Assembly: GCA_905116865.2 (NCBI GenBank)
Contig: CAJHNH020002558.1
Coordinates: 62,001 to 126,000 of the forward strand
DNA: 64,000 nucleotides
Direction: 5' to 3'
Origin: Candidula unifasciata
Taxonomy: Eukaryota; Mollusca; Gastropoda; Stylommatophora; Geomitridae
Both the position numbers and the translations under genes were made by a program. Of the stretch, positions 45,481-57,119 are shown piece after piece. The notes under the pieces were generated by a model. It did not search any database. It was not told where the DNA came from and saw nothing but the letters and a program-made list of their open reading frames with translations. Position 1 is the first letter of the stretch. The number at the start of each line of letters is the position of its first letter.

Positions 45481-46359
45481 TCATCGCTTGTCTCGCATGT
45501 TATCCAGTACTTTAGCTTTCTTGACTTAAGCTATTTTGTATTTTATCTCTTTTGTACGTTATCTATTTTGTCCAGTATAGTTACTCGTTTGTCACAGTGT
45601 CGCAGCTTGCCATCTTCCCTTTAACCAACTCAGACAGTCCTCTTATAGATTCCGTTCTCCAGTATTTGGCTCTCTTAATCACAGAAAACTCAGAAGAGGC
45701 CAATATGGTACAACGACCGCAATTAAAGCTACATAAATCTACAACTTTTACCCTATACATTGCTCTATTTTCACCTGTTCTGCCAGATATTTCAAGTATT
45801 TTTAGACCAAACTTAACAGATATACAAGCGCACTGTGCATCGCTTTAAACACATACTCTCTTATCACACGTATCTTTTATCTGGGCAGGAAGAGTTGATG
45901 GACACAAAGGCGATTCGATCTGGTCATGTAAAGCTAATTTCAAAAGGAGTAAAACGTGAAACCAGAAAAGAACATTCACAAAAATGTACAATATAACCTA
46001 ACGATTGAAACAGAATTATGTTGTAAATATGGAGCGGCCCTGTCCACTATTTCGTTTGAAGAGCATTAAATTTGTTGTGGTCTTGGAAAAGATTTACTGC
46101 TCTAAGCGCAATGTAAACACAAACGAACACCCGTAAAATATTACAAGCTGTGGTTAAAATGGTTGGGAAGGGTTGTCGTCGCCTGGATCATGGAGTAAGA
46201 TAAGGTGGTACGAGGGGTTCCGTTGTGTTAGTAAATCTTTATATTGAACTGGTTTTAATAAAAGGTGGTTCATGAGTGGCGGTGGCGGTGTACGACAAGA
46301 CTATGTCACTAGAGCTCTGAGCGACTTGGTTTACTCAAATGCAATTTTAAAAGGACAGA
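45481..46359. other. Unassigned intronic DNA
   Basis: No gene or repeat family is recognised. Confidence 0.4.
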
Positions 46360-46690
46360 AGAGTGTGTGTGTGGGAAAAGGGGGGGGGTGGTGTTGGGGG
46401 AGACGGCGTGTGTGGGAAAATGTGTATGGTGGCTGCAGAGAGTGTGTGTTGGAGAAGGTGTGTGTTTAGGAGAGGGGGTGTGTGGGTGTATGTGGGAGAG
46501 GGTGTGTGTGGGAGAAGGTGTGTGGGGGCGGGAAATTGTGAGTTGGAGTAAGATGTGTATGAAAGTGTGTGTGTGAGAGACGGTATTGGTGGGATCAGGT
46601 CTGTATGGGAGACAGTGTGTGTGTACGAGGGAGAAAGGGTGTGTGTCGAAGAGGGTATATTTTGGAGAAGGTATATGGGGTAAGTGTGTG
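46360..46690. repeat. G/T-rich degenerate repeat
   Basis: GTGTGTGGGAGAAGGTGTGT-type units of about 18-24 bp with strong strand asymmetry. Many GGG runs on plus give it G-quadruplex potential. Confidence 0.75.
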
Positions 46691-46719
46691 GTGGAAAATG
46701 GTGTTATTATTTTGTTATT

Positions 46720-47045
<326 letters not shown>

Positions 47046-47049
47046 TTAA

Positions 47050-47345
47050 TTGGAAAGATAATGACATTTGCGGATGAAATACTTGCATATAGGCAGGGGA
47101 AGGAGAGGGAACAAACAGCTCGGGAGCTACAAGCGACGGTAGACAAAGTGACTGAGTGGTGTACAACAATGAGGGCTGTTGTCCACCCGGAAAAGGCGTC
47201 TGTTTTGTGGTGTTCTCTGGACAACAGAATCGTTAAAGCTAATGTCCCAAGTCTCACGATGGAAAGAGATAGAGATAGAGACCATCTTCCAGGCCTTCTG
47301 CTGTACTGGGCATACTGACCTAAACGTATATTTCATAGAACATTT
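47050..47345 (+). pseudogene. Non-LTR retrotransposon RT fragment with FADE in place of YADD
   Basis: The frame reads MTFADEILAYRQGKEREQTA, then DKVTEWCTTM, VVHPEKASVLW and SLDNRIVKANVPSLTM. It corresponds to the catalytic palm of Jockey/CR1/I-type reverse transcriptases (FADD-L, L---V-EWC----M-VNPEK), but the second catalytic Asp is Glu (FADE). It ends shortly after in GATAGAGATAGA repeats. It lies immediately downstream of repeat F, as the LINE remnant at 34985 lies immediately upstream of another F copy. Confidence 0.78.
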
Positions 47346-47404
47346 GGCGCTTTCCTAATACCCATTTAAAGCTGTGCCATTCTTGCTCAGAGCCAAACTA
47401 ATCT

Positions 47405-47600
47405 TTTTGGGGGCGTTCTGCTGTATCCCACCAGGACATCACACAAGCGATAAACACCCGGTGACACAAAGTGTTACCATGCGGCTGAGGATCAACCGTG
47501 GAGAAGTCCCAGGCGTTATGACCACATTTGTGACCTATCTATATTCAGGGCCACCGGCAAAAGCAAGGGTGGGGCTTCGAATCACGAAAAATCGCATCCC
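47405..47600 (-). repeat. Repeat family F copy 4
   Basis: Reverse-complement copy: CCACCAGGACATCACACAAG, CGATAAACACCCGGTGACAC, GCGGCTGAGGATCAACCGTG and GCAAAAGCAAGGGTGGGGCT. Confidence 0.8.
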
Positions 47601-48107
47601 ACAAAAGGACGACTTAGCTAAGTTCTCTGTATCAGCGCGCTGGACAACCTATTCGACAGCTTCGTGTCACACAGGACGCTATACACACTTTACATAAGAT
47701 AGTAGTGGTGGCGTATACTCTACGAATTTAGGCATCATTCTTTATTTTACATTTGAAGGGCAGCATACAAAAGAACGTCGCATAACCAACAACGGTATTT
47801 TATTATTGTTGTTGGCTGTTTGGTTTCTTGCCACATACTTTGAATTCAGCGCAAAACGGTCAACTGTCAAATCATCGACAACTGAAATCGACTTATGAAG
47901 CGCGCTAGGCAGCGCCTAAACCACGAACGCCGACAAATCCATACCTACATTGATGCGCGCTTACACAGACATGGTAGGTAACCGTGCCTTGTTGCTGTAT
48001 GCATGACTAGGCAGACTTTGATATTTCTTCGGTTTATTCGGATTGCGATAAAGACACCTTTATTTGTGTACCTATTTAGTCATGTATCTTAGTACACTTG
48101 TTTCCAA
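47601..48107. other. Unassigned intronic DNA
   Basis: No gene or family is recognised. Confidence 0.4.
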
Positions 48108-48245
48108 AGCCAGGCGCACAAACCGTTTGGAGGTGATAGGTTTTATTCTCGGCACGGCAACCATGGCTTTAGATTTTTATGTTTTTTAGTATATACGTCC
48201 TTTTATTCATTTCTATAAATGCCAATCAAAACATTGTCTGTGTGC
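48108..48245 (+). repeat. SINE-J copy 2
   Basis: AAAGCCAGGCGCACAAACCG, TTTGGAGGTGATAGG, then TTTTATTCTCGGCACGG (decayed B box), then TTTATAGCTTT-like body and CTATAAATGCCAATCAAAAC tail. Diverged from copies at 5486 and 62795. Confidence 0.7.
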
Positions 48246-48249
48246 TTAT

Positions 48250-49270
48250 TTTATTTACATAATGTTTCTTCGGCCTCAAGGGTTGCCCTCTGTTTAGACC
48301 TTATTACTGTTGGTCCTCGTGCACTAAGAATACAGACATGAGGTGCCATCACCATAGTCGAGGATGCCTAGCAATGGAGATATGTGTATGTGCTTTGATT
48401 GTACAGCGCTGTACATCAGCCATGCAACATAAACAACCATAGACCAGGCACTTTGACATGTCGGCCGGGGCTTCCAGCCAAGGATCCTGTCCCGCAGTGA
48501 GTGTGGCCGACATTGTGTCAACATTTGGCGGAACCTAACTACGAAGTGAGATCTTCGCCATGTCATAACTTACAACTGCTTATCTACGGACAGTTTGTGC
48601 CAGTAATGTTCATTTTGTGACAGCATGTTCCCTTCACAGTGACACACACACACAAAGCGATGCTTGTCTGTGATAAGACACGAATTGAGAAACAAATGAC
48701 ACTGTCCAAGGTGTATAAACGAACCAAAAAAAATGATTTATTTTCAACGGGTAAAGAATTGGGCGCTTAGGCCCGCCTTACGTTTGGCCCTTTTGACCAC
48801 ATATACTTGGCCGTTAGATCACAACAGGCATCATAGCGTTGGTCAAAACGACATACTAAAATAAGGGATTCAGAACAGAGGAATCACAATATTGCTACTT
48901 AATCCCCATTAAGTAGAAATCCCCATTTCTATTTTCAGTTATGGATCCCTCCCCATCCTTCTCCAACCTTCAGTGTTTCTTTGTTTCGGGACCAGAGATA
49001 TCGGATTGCAGTTCAGCAAATGCCTCTTGTCGAGGTTAGCTTCAGGACAAACTGTAGAGTTCCTTCTATATCAAATTCGGATAACATATAGATGGCGGAT
49101 ACGTTCTCTTTAAGCAAGCGCAGAGCTCCAAATCTAATGGCAAGAATAGCAGTCTGACTGTATATCCGCGCAACTTTCCCTTGACTGCTGATCGTCGACA
49201 AGATCTCCTGGTCACTTCTCATAGTTCCATTGTCTTCAGACCATGATTATCCATCTGTGTTTCGGCACTG
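48250..49270. other. Unassigned intronic DNA
   Basis: No gene, tandem array or dispersed family is recognised. Confidence 0.4.
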
Positions 49271-49391
49271 TTCCCCGCCCCCCCCCCCCCCCTTTTTTTT
49301 TTTTTTTTTTTGTCCAAAGGGGCCATACAACATATAACTTGTCATGCATCATTTTTAAATTTTGCCATAGAATGCATCTTGACTGGTTTGG

Positions 49392-49772
49392 TGTGTACCA
49401 CGGATCAGTATCATGGCACACGGGTATCAACCCATAAGTGCTTTATTCGACTCCTAACTCAAGCTTGAGTACGAAGAATCTCAGCGCAGTGCACGAACTC
49501 CATAGCACCGGTGAGGATCCTGAAATACTTTGAGTAGAGTTTTAACTCCATATATTGCCCAGGTAACGTCATTAGTCTACTCTTTTTCGATTTCCAATTG
49601 CCAAGGAATTTTTTAACGTTCGCAGCAATACAAACGGGCATCAGATCTTACTACCCAGAGACCGGTGTAAATTACTATAAGTCCACGTGAAAAAAATCCC
49701 AACCCTCACCGGGGTTTGAACCCGAGGCATCCAGCACTCGACGCAGACGCCATGCCTTGAGACCACCCAGCC
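49392..49772 (-). repeat. SINE-A copy 5, near full length
   Basis: Tail ACGGATCAGTATCATGGCAC, body CACCGGTGAGGATCCTGAAA and GCCATGCCTTGAGACCACCC. The minus-strand B-box is GGGTTCAAACCCC, close to the pol III consensus. Confidence 0.9.
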
Positions 49773-50124
49773 CCTGAGTCTGGATCAGTCTTTAAGACAA
49801 TTTAGCATTGGACGAGTTATGCAATTAATATGTCACCGGCCACCCGTAATTCTTGGGTCATTTTTAGTTATCGTTTATAAGTGAGTTGGATCTGGGAGTC
49901 TTTGTCAGTGGAAAAAGATGGATTGCCAAGCGATTGGGTATTGTCTTAGCAGGAAGTGACGTCACAAAAGACGGGCATGATGGTTGTATCAACATGTAGT
50001 CACTGAAACTGACAGTAGATATTCTCACTGACACTGTGAGAGAGACGGAGACCTCATGGACAAAAAGCGAGTGCTACAACGTGTTTTTAGAAAACAGCGT
50101 TTGGCAGGTATGGCACAGAAGTTT
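49773..50124. other. Unassigned intronic DNA
   Basis: No feature is recognised. Confidence 0.4.
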
Positions 50125-50245
50125 TGAGCCACTGGCTGAACGGTTAGAATGTTGGGCTCTTAAGCATGAACCCCGCGTTCGATGCCGCTGTAGAGCTAAA
50201 GATTTCTTCTTCTTCTTCTTCTTTTTTTTTTTTTTTTTTTTTGTC
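50125..50245 (+). repeat. tRNA-like SINE head followed by (TTC)n and poly-T
   Basis: TGGCTGAACGGTTAGAATGT (A-box-like) and CCGCGTTCGATGCC (B-box-like GCGTTCGATGCC) are separated by about 30 bp, as in a tRNA. A CTT/T-rich stretch follows. No second copy was found in the window. Confidence 0.55.
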
Positions 50246-50329
50246 GCAGGCCAAATCAAAAACCTCACCTGCGCGGTCCATGGCAACAGCACTAGCCATA
50301 CGGAGCTCAATCCTCATGCTCATCCCCAT

Positions 50330-51070
50330 TCACACATCCCCACCAACACCTCAACCCCCGCTACCCACACATCCCCACCAACACCTCAACCCCCGCTACC
50401 CACACATCCCCACCAACACCTCAACCCCCGCTACCCACACATCCCCACCAACACCTCAACCCCCGCTACCCACACATCCCCACCAACACCTCAACCCCCG
50501 CTACCCACACATCCCCACCAACACCTCAACCCCCGCTACCCACACATCCTCACCAACACCTCAACCCCCGCTGCCCACACATCCCCACCAACACCTCAAC
50601 CCCCGCTACCCACACATCCCCACCAACACCTCAACCCCCGCTACCCCCACATCCTCACCAACACCTCAACCCCCGCTACCCACACATCCCCACCAACACC
50701 TCAACCCCCGCTACCCACACGTCCTCACCAACATCTCAACCCCCGCTACCCACACGTCCTCACCAACACCTCAACCCCCGCTACCCACACATCCCCCACC
50801 AACACCTCAACCCCCGCTACCCACACGTCCTCACCAACACCTCAACCCCCGCTACCCACACATCCCCACCAACACCTCAACCCCCGCTACCCACACATCC
50901 TCACCAACACCTCAACCCCCGCTACCCACACATCCCCACCAACACCTCAACCCCCGCTACCCACACATCCCCACCAACACCTCAACCCCCGCTACCCACA
51001 CGTCCTCACCAACACCTCAACCCCCGCTACCCACACGTCCTCACCAACACCTCAACCCCCGCTACCCACC
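50330..51070. repeat. 35-bp C-rich minisatellite, about 21 copies
   Basis: Unit ACACATCCCCACCAACACCT plus CAACCCCCGCTACCC, with ACGTCCTC variants interspersed. The plus strand is almost G-free. Because 35 is not a multiple of three and the unit lacks stops in the forward frames, two overlapping frames of 358 codons each arise. They are not genes. The minus strand has four G-runs per unit. Confidence 0.97.
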
Positions 51071-51363
51071 CCCTGCAGGGCACATAACACAATTGGTAAA
51101 TGCTGGCTGTAACAGTAGTTTAGTGGCAATAGGTTTGTCAAGAAAACCGTGCTGTAATCAGAAGGGCACTATCGATGGTGAAGATAACCAGCATGATAAC
51201 GATGATAACAATAGTGGCAGTGTTACCAGTTTGGGCGTGTAAAGGCCACCAATACAACAGAGTGGCAGGGTCTGTAGTGTGTACAGATAGATGACTTTTT
51301 TTGGTAAATTCCATATAAATAATACAATATGTTCAAAACCTGTGGTGTCTTTCGTCTTCATCA

Positions 51364-51412
51364 TCATCTTCTTCTTGTTGTTCTTCTTTTTCTTCTTCTT
51401 CTTCTTCTTCTT

Positions 51413-51479
<67 letters not shown>

Positions 51480-51550
51480 TTGTTCTTCTTCTTCTTCTTC
51501 TTGTTCTTATTCTTCTTCTTTTCCTTCTTCTTTTTCTTCTTCTTCTTCTT

Positions 51551-51581
<31 letters not shown>

Positions 51582-51583
51582 TA

Positions 51584-51632
<49 letters not shown>

Positions 51633-51725
51633 TTGTTCTTCTTCTTCTTCTTCTTGTTCTTATTCTTCTTCTTTTCCTTCTTCTTTTTCTTCTTTTTCTT
51701 CTTCTTCTTCTTCTTCTTCTTCTTG
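51364..51725. repeat. (TTC)n/(TTA)n compound array with a duplicated block
   Basis: The block (TTC)n-(TTA)n-TTCTTGTTCTTC...TTCCTTCTTCTTTTTC occurs twice (about 51475-51540 and 51625-51690), so a segment of about 150-160 bp was duplicated within the microsatellite. Confidence 0.95.
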
Positions 51726-51859
51726 GTCTTTATTCTTCCCGTCGTCTCCTTCTCCTGATATCTTTATCTTTGCAACACAAACGTTTTCCCCAAGCAACTA
51801 ATACGTGCCAACTCACATGGTTTATTCAGTATTTCTAAGATGACATGTGTGTCTCCTGT

Positions 51860-52045
51860 TCTTTCCGGGGCCGAATTTGATCCCAGCAACGGGCCTTGCG
51901 CCTATTTCTGGTTTCAACAGTGGTATCGAGAAGCCGACCGTTTAGTAGCAATGCCAAACTACTGGACACAATTTACCTAGAAAAACTACAACAGCCACAC
52001 ACACACACAAAAAAATTTCTGGTTTTGGTTGTGCAACGTCCTGTA
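51860..52045 (+). repeat. SINE-D copy 4 (5' truncated)
   Basis: GAATTTGATCCCAGCAACGG (decayed B box), GTTTCAACAGTGGTATCGAG, CAATGCCAAACTACTGGAC and GTGCAACGTCCTGTAAAGAA. A CACACA patch is inserted near 51995. Confidence 0.8.
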
Positions 52046-52144
52046 AAGAACCAACTCTTATTCCCTGAGAAAACTTAAGTTTAAGTGCCCTGCGTTACTA
52101 GTTGCAGCATTTATATTCTACAAATCCCATGTGGATAAATGCAT

Positions 52145-52360
52145 AATGTTGTTCGTCTACTTCTGGACTTTACCCACCCCTTCCCCTCCCCCCTTTTTTC
52201 CCCCATTCAATTCCGAACGTGTATTGCAAGCGCATAAATGACTTATTTTAACGAAGACTGTTTCTACCTTAGCTCTAATGTGGAGGTGCTCCAACTTTAA
52301 AGGACCCCACTATTGAGTCGCCTTCTATGGTATGCTTTGTGACGAGACAGTGGAATGCTA
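52145..52360 (+). repeat. Repeat family E copy 8 (degenerate)
   Basis: TGTTCGTCTACTTCTGGACT, GAACGTGTATTGCAAGCGC, GGTGCTCCAACTTTAAAGGA and GTATGCTTTGTGACGAGACA follow family E order, with C/T-rich insertions. Confidence 0.5.
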
Positions 52361-52812
52361 GGGTATGCTTTGTTAGGGCGTCAGTGTGTATATCCCCCTA
52401 CCCCACCCCAACCACAAAAATGTACCCCTGATCACACACAGGAATTGATATTGATACATTTAAATTTCACAGAACCAAACCCTAAATTAGAAAACAGAAA
52501 CTGGAGATTAGTTAAGTCGTGCCAAGCTAAACTTGCCCCAAACATCCGGGTACAATTCTGTGTCGTTGGTTGTCCACATCCGGGAGTGCCCAGAAACTTG
52601 CGATCCCTCGAAGTAGAGGGGCGCCAACAGTCGTAATTCGGAGATAAGATTTGACAAATATTGTGTACGCACAATAGTGGGAAATCGGGACCGGGATTTA
52701 AACTGAGTTCAACAGTCAACCAGGAACATACATTGGTTGGTTGGTATCGAAGAGGACTGTATGAATATGTGCGCGCGCGTGGTGTATGTGTACGCGCGCT
52801 CGTGCTTACATG
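52361..52812. other. Unassigned intronic DNA
   Basis: No gene or repeat family is recognised. Confidence 0.4.
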
Positions 52813-52813
52813 A

Positions 52814-52844
<31 letters not shown>

Positions 52845-52937
52845 TGTATGTATGTATGTATGTATGTATGTATGTATGTATGTATGTATGTATGTATGTA
52901 TGTATGTATGTATGTATGTATGTATGTATGTATGTAT
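52813..52937. repeat. (ATGT)n microsatellite
   Basis: About 30 units of ATGT, the complement of the ACAT array at the left window edge. Confidence 0.97.
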
Positions 52938-53360
52938 AACAGTGTGTCTTCTGAATGTCTGCCTGTAAATGCGGATAATAATGTATATGTGTGTATATGA
53001 GTGTGTGCTCGCCTGCCTACGCATATCCGTACAGGTGTTTGTGTGTATGTATGTACTCGCGTGTGTATGTACCTGCATGTAGGTTCCTGTGGGTGTGTGT
53101 GTGTTTACGTATCTAAATGGATGTATGTACGTAGTTTGTGTCTCTGTGTGTGTTCCTCTCTGGTAAATACCCAGATAAACCAGGCCCAGCAAGAACCATA
53201 TGGGATGTAGGTGAAGGCGATTGTTCAAGCACTGCTGATCTGACACCAGCCATCCTAGGCTACGTTAGTTAGTTAGTTAGTCGACAGATTATCCTCATTG
53301 CACGTCGAACCACTCAGTCCATAAGTGCTCGGATCCCCTCCTCAGTAAATCCAGCAGCGT

Positions 53361-53600
53361 TTAGCGGCTAACGACACCAGTTCTGTGTTGATTTATTTTT
53401 CTTTTATGGCTACCCACATAGTGTTCTTGTTTGGCGACACCCCATTTAACTTGCTCTTCTTGCAGTCTGACCATGGCTGCAGAATTAGTTTTCATTGGTT
53501 CACGCAAAAGTCCTAAATCTCGTAGAGCGTTCAGAATATCAGCCTGGTCTATGACTTGTCCGGCTTTCACAGTAGCCTCACCTGCAAGTCTATCAGGCTT
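53361..53600 (-). pseudogene. Coding-like segment of unknown origin
   Basis: On the minus strand, after an acceptor-like CTTGCAG, the frame reads GEATVKAGQVIDQADILNAL, RDLGLLREPM, KTNSAAMVRLQEEQVKWGVA and ends at a stop at 53361-53363. The composition is unlike the surrounding junk and has a mixed-charge helical look. No domain is recognised and no partner exon was found. It lies downstream (on that strand) of repeat K, so it may be part of a transposable element. Confidence 0.3.
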
Positions 53601-53649
53601 CGTAAACCGGAGAACCCAACGTTTTCCAATTCCTTTGAAATATATAAAA

Positions 53650-53735
53650 CCGAACTATAAGTAGAATAGCGAGCTTCACAATATAAGAAACGTAACATGA
53701 ACTTTGCGACTATAGAGCCTTCATCAGCACATACA
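53650..53735 (-). repeat. Repeat family K copy 2
   Basis: The minus strand reads TGTGCTGATGAAGGCTCTAT, AGTCGCAAAGTTCATGTTAC, then TTGTGAAGCTCGC. The order matches the copy at 2240-2312. Confidence 0.45.
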
Positions 53736-53999
53736 TAAATCAGACAAAACCACACACATACCACAAAATCACTTAACTAACGTAACCCGAAGCAGCCTCA
53801 CTGATGTCTTGCCGATGGAATGATGAAACATGTTGGCCTGAGAATAAGTAGCCTATGAATGCCAACAGCCGTAATTCGAGACTGTCTGATCATTAGACAG
53901 AAGTTAGCTCAATCCCTTGGATTGGCCTGAGCCAGGTACATGGTACTAGTCTCGCCTGTGTATGTATGGATAAACAGGGCTTCTTGTTTCTTTACCTCG

Positions 54000-54510
54000 T
54001 GCATTCATCAACACAGATCTTCTCCTCTAGCCTTCCTAGCGGAATCGCTGTCTTCTTGTGTAGTCTCCGTAGTGGAATTTCTGGCCTTCTCTAGCAGCTT
54101 CTGGAAAACGCCCTAAAGCCTCGTATTTCTTGTAGCCTACTTGTGCGAATCCCAACCTTAAAGTTTCTTGTAGAATTTTTCGTGTATCCCTCAACCCAGA
54201 CTTTTCTTGTAGCCTCGCGCATTCCCTATCTCTTTCCACTCAGGTAGCCTCATTTGTGCATCCCTTAACCAGCGTTGGTCTGTAACCTCCATCGTACCTG
54301 CCCCAAGCTGTTTACTTATGTAGCTTCCCTCTGGCTTGCCTCAGCTCAGGCTTGTCCTTAACCTCCCTCGGACATCCCCAACTATAACCTTCCTCAAGCC
54401 TGCATTCACAAAGCGTCCCTTGTGCATTTCTCGGACCAGCGTTGGCTTGCAGCCTCGATCGACGTCCCAACACACTTCCGTCCCGGCTGGCAGGCAGACA
54501 CTCAAGGCAA
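54000..54510. repeat. Highly degenerate tandem repeat around TGTAGCCT
   Basis: Words TTGTAGCCT, GTAACCTCC, GCAGCCTCGATC and CCAGCGTTGG(C/T)CTG recur at about 40-90-bp spacing. This suggests an old minisatellite. Confidence 0.45.
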
Positions 54511-54837
54511 GCCTGGAGAGATAAGCAAACTCAACAACACACCAGCGCTCCACTGAAGGGTCCTGGCTCACGATAAACAGACGGCCCTTGGTCCGCTGAA
54601 AGTGGCCGGGACACGCAACTCAGCCCGGGACAGATAAGGGTGATCGTCAGTTCGGGAGATAACGCACAGGTCGATGGTGGAGGATGGACAGACCGCGTCG
54701 AAAGAGGGATCAGACATGATCCTTACGGGATACTCTTGAGTCACGTATGTCGAAACTAGTTATAATCTAGTGACAGGAAATATCTGAGAAAAGAGCTAAG
54801 GGAAGACAAAGAGATAAATGAGTGGGTTTTTTTTTTT

Positions 54838-55032
54838 TTTTCTTTACTTAAACCCCATCTCGGGTACTTCGAAATGTCATAGGGAGTTCGCTACAAAGTA
54901 AATTATTATAAAGAGGTTAGAGTTAGTGTTAATCTTCGTTAATTTCGCACCACAACACCCCTATATTATTCGACTTTCCCAAAACTTCCCACGACATTTC
55001 GCAGATCCGGAGATTTGGTGGGTAAAAATAGA
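54838..55032. mobile_element. Foldback MITE-like element L, copy 1
   Basis: The left end TTTACTTAAACCCCATCTCG and the right end CAGATCCGGAGATTTGGTGG are imperfect inverted repeats that extend inward (GGGAGTTCGC against AAACTTCCCACGACATT). The internal ATTTCGCACCACAAC and CACCCCTATATTATT words match copy 2 at 62427-62615. No coding capacity. The class (non-autonomous DNA transposon) is inferred from structure. Confidence 0.6.
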
Positions 55033-55474
55033 AGATGGCTTTTCCATGTATCGTCTGGACAATACTGTAGACTTGGCCCGAGCCTCAGCATGACCTTCTC
55101 TGAAGGCAAACCTTGCCCATGCTAGCTTGTTTAAGATGGTGATAATATTTCGATTATCATAGCCGAAACACATCACACAACAAAGGCCTGGGGCAGCTGA
55201 TGAACATTGAATCAGTCTAATTCAAGAAAGTCCAGAAATTAAAGATATGTCACGACAAGGGTACTTCAATTTTAATTCACGCCAAACAAACTAAATCCGG
55301 GATTTTCCGATATGGTCCAACACATCACGTGACATAAAGGTGTGTTATTTTGCGATGTATTTTGGTTTAATTTCTTTAATGTGTGTTTGAATAACTATAA
55401 CCCGTGCTAAATACAACCACTGTAAATATAACTACAAGGTTTGTTTCGAGTGAATTAAAATAGACGCATCGGGA
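55033..55474. other. Unassigned intronic DNA
   Basis: No feature is recognised. Confidence 0.4.
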
Positions 55475-55655
55475 GTTGCACTGGCATCAACAGTTATAAG
55501 ACAAAGTAGATGATCATATTTTAGGAACATCGTGAGGAGAGGCGGAAGAAGAATCAATAAACATGCATTACATGGGGAGATTGATGGACTGTGGAAACCA
55601 GGACGTCTAAGAGAAAGCGTTAAATGAACGTTGATACATGCATCTGTTACGATAA
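55475..55655 (+). pseudogene. LINE tail scrap
   Basis: Frame-shifted translation shows YFRNIVRRGGRRINKHALHG, then EIDGLWKPGRLRESV. The F-G-H-RR ... G---G-R-RGRP arrangement seen in post-RT tails is recognisable but much decayed. Confidence 0.4.
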
Positions 55656-55864
55656 TTTTGTGAGACAATTTGATTTATAATTAGTAGGATGATGATGATG
55701 AGGATGATGATAAAAAAAAAAAAAAACACTATTAAAAAAAAAAAAAACAATAGCATAAACGGCTTCACTGCAACGTGTGGAATGTTGTAGCAGATGTTAT
55801 TCCCATAATTGCCTCACAGGTGGCTAAACGCCAGGTGCTAGTTCTCACAACTTTTTTTCTCTGA

Positions 55865-57010
55865 TGTCCATGTCCCAGTAGCCCTCTGATGTTCCTCAGA
55901 CGTGTGGTTATCTGATAGCCCGTGTCCTAGCTTTTCTTTGATACTGTATCCTTGTAGTTCTATGATGTCCCGTGTTCTGGTGGTTCTATTTTTTCCCACG
56001 CCCCTGTGGTTCTCTGATGTCATGTGTTCTTGTAGTTCTTTGATGTCCCGTGTTCTGGTGGCTCTATTATTTCCCACGCCCCTGTGGTTCTCTGATGTCA
56101 TGTGTTCTTGTAGTTCTCTGATGTCTCATGCACTAGTAGTTCTCTGGCGTCTCATGCCCTCTAGTGTTCCCCTGCTTTCCCGTGTCATTGTAGTTCTCCT
56201 ATGTCCCGTGTCCTATGAGTGCCCTGTTGTCGCATGTCCTAGTGTTTCAATGATACCCTGTGTTCTAGTAGTCCTATGATGTCCCGAGTCCCAGTGGTTC
56301 TCTGATGTCTAGTGTCCTTGTAGTTCTCTGATGTGCGTATCACTGTAGTTCTCTTATGTCCCCTGCTCTTGTGTTTCTCTGATGTTCCGCCCTTTAGTGT
56401 TTCTCTGAGGTCCCTTGTCCTTGTAGTTCCATGATGTCACACCATCTAGGGTTTCTCTGATGTCCCTTGTCCTTGTAGTTATCTGATGTCACACCATCTA
56501 GGGTTTCTCTAATGTTCCTTGTCCTTGTAGTTCTCTGATGTCACACCATCTAGTGTTTCTTTGATGTCCCTTGTCCTTGTAGTTCTATGATGTCACACCA
56601 TCTAGGGTTTCTCTAATGTTCCTTGTCCTTGTAGTTCTATGATGTCACACCATCTAGTGTTTCTCTGATGTCCCCTGTCCTTGTAGTTCTATGATGTCAC
56701 ACCATCTAGTGTTTCTCTGATGTCCCTTGTCCTTGTAGTTCTATGATGTCACACCATCTAGGGTTTCTCTTATGTTCCTTGTCCTTGTAGTTCTCTGATG
56801 TCACACCATCTAGTGTTTCTCTGATGTTCCTTGTCCTTGTAGTTCTCTGATGTCACACTATCTAGTGTTTCTCTGATGTTCCTTGTCCTTGTAGTTCTCT
56901 GATATTCAGTGTTCTAGTGATTATCTGATGTCCGGTGTTCTTTTAGTTCTCTTATGTCCCATGCCCTATTGTTTTTATTAATGTCCCGTGTCCTTGTGGT
57001 TCTTTGTTTG
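55865..57010. repeat. 26/52-bp minisatellite array
   Basis: The basic unit is about 26 bp (TCTCTGATGTCCCGTGTCCT plus TGTAGT). From about 56400 to 56900 it is homogenised as a 52-bp dimer: CATCTAGTGTTTCTCTGATG, TCCCTTGTCCTTGTAGTTCT, ATGATGTCACAC. The edges are diverged, the middle nearly identical. Confidence 0.95.
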
Positions 57011-57119
57011 TCCTGTGCCCACCTTCCTGTCCCTTCTTCCAGAAACCCAACCTAGCAACACTATTCTGTTAAACATGGTGGTGATATTTCTGTTGCGATA
57101 TATATGTTTCCGAATTTAG

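Noticed and set aside
50036..51242. Two overlapping 358-codon Pro/Thr/His-rich frames
   Set aside because: Produced by a 35-bp repeat lacking stops in the forward frames. The same repeat is read in rotating frames, with no codon-level constraint.
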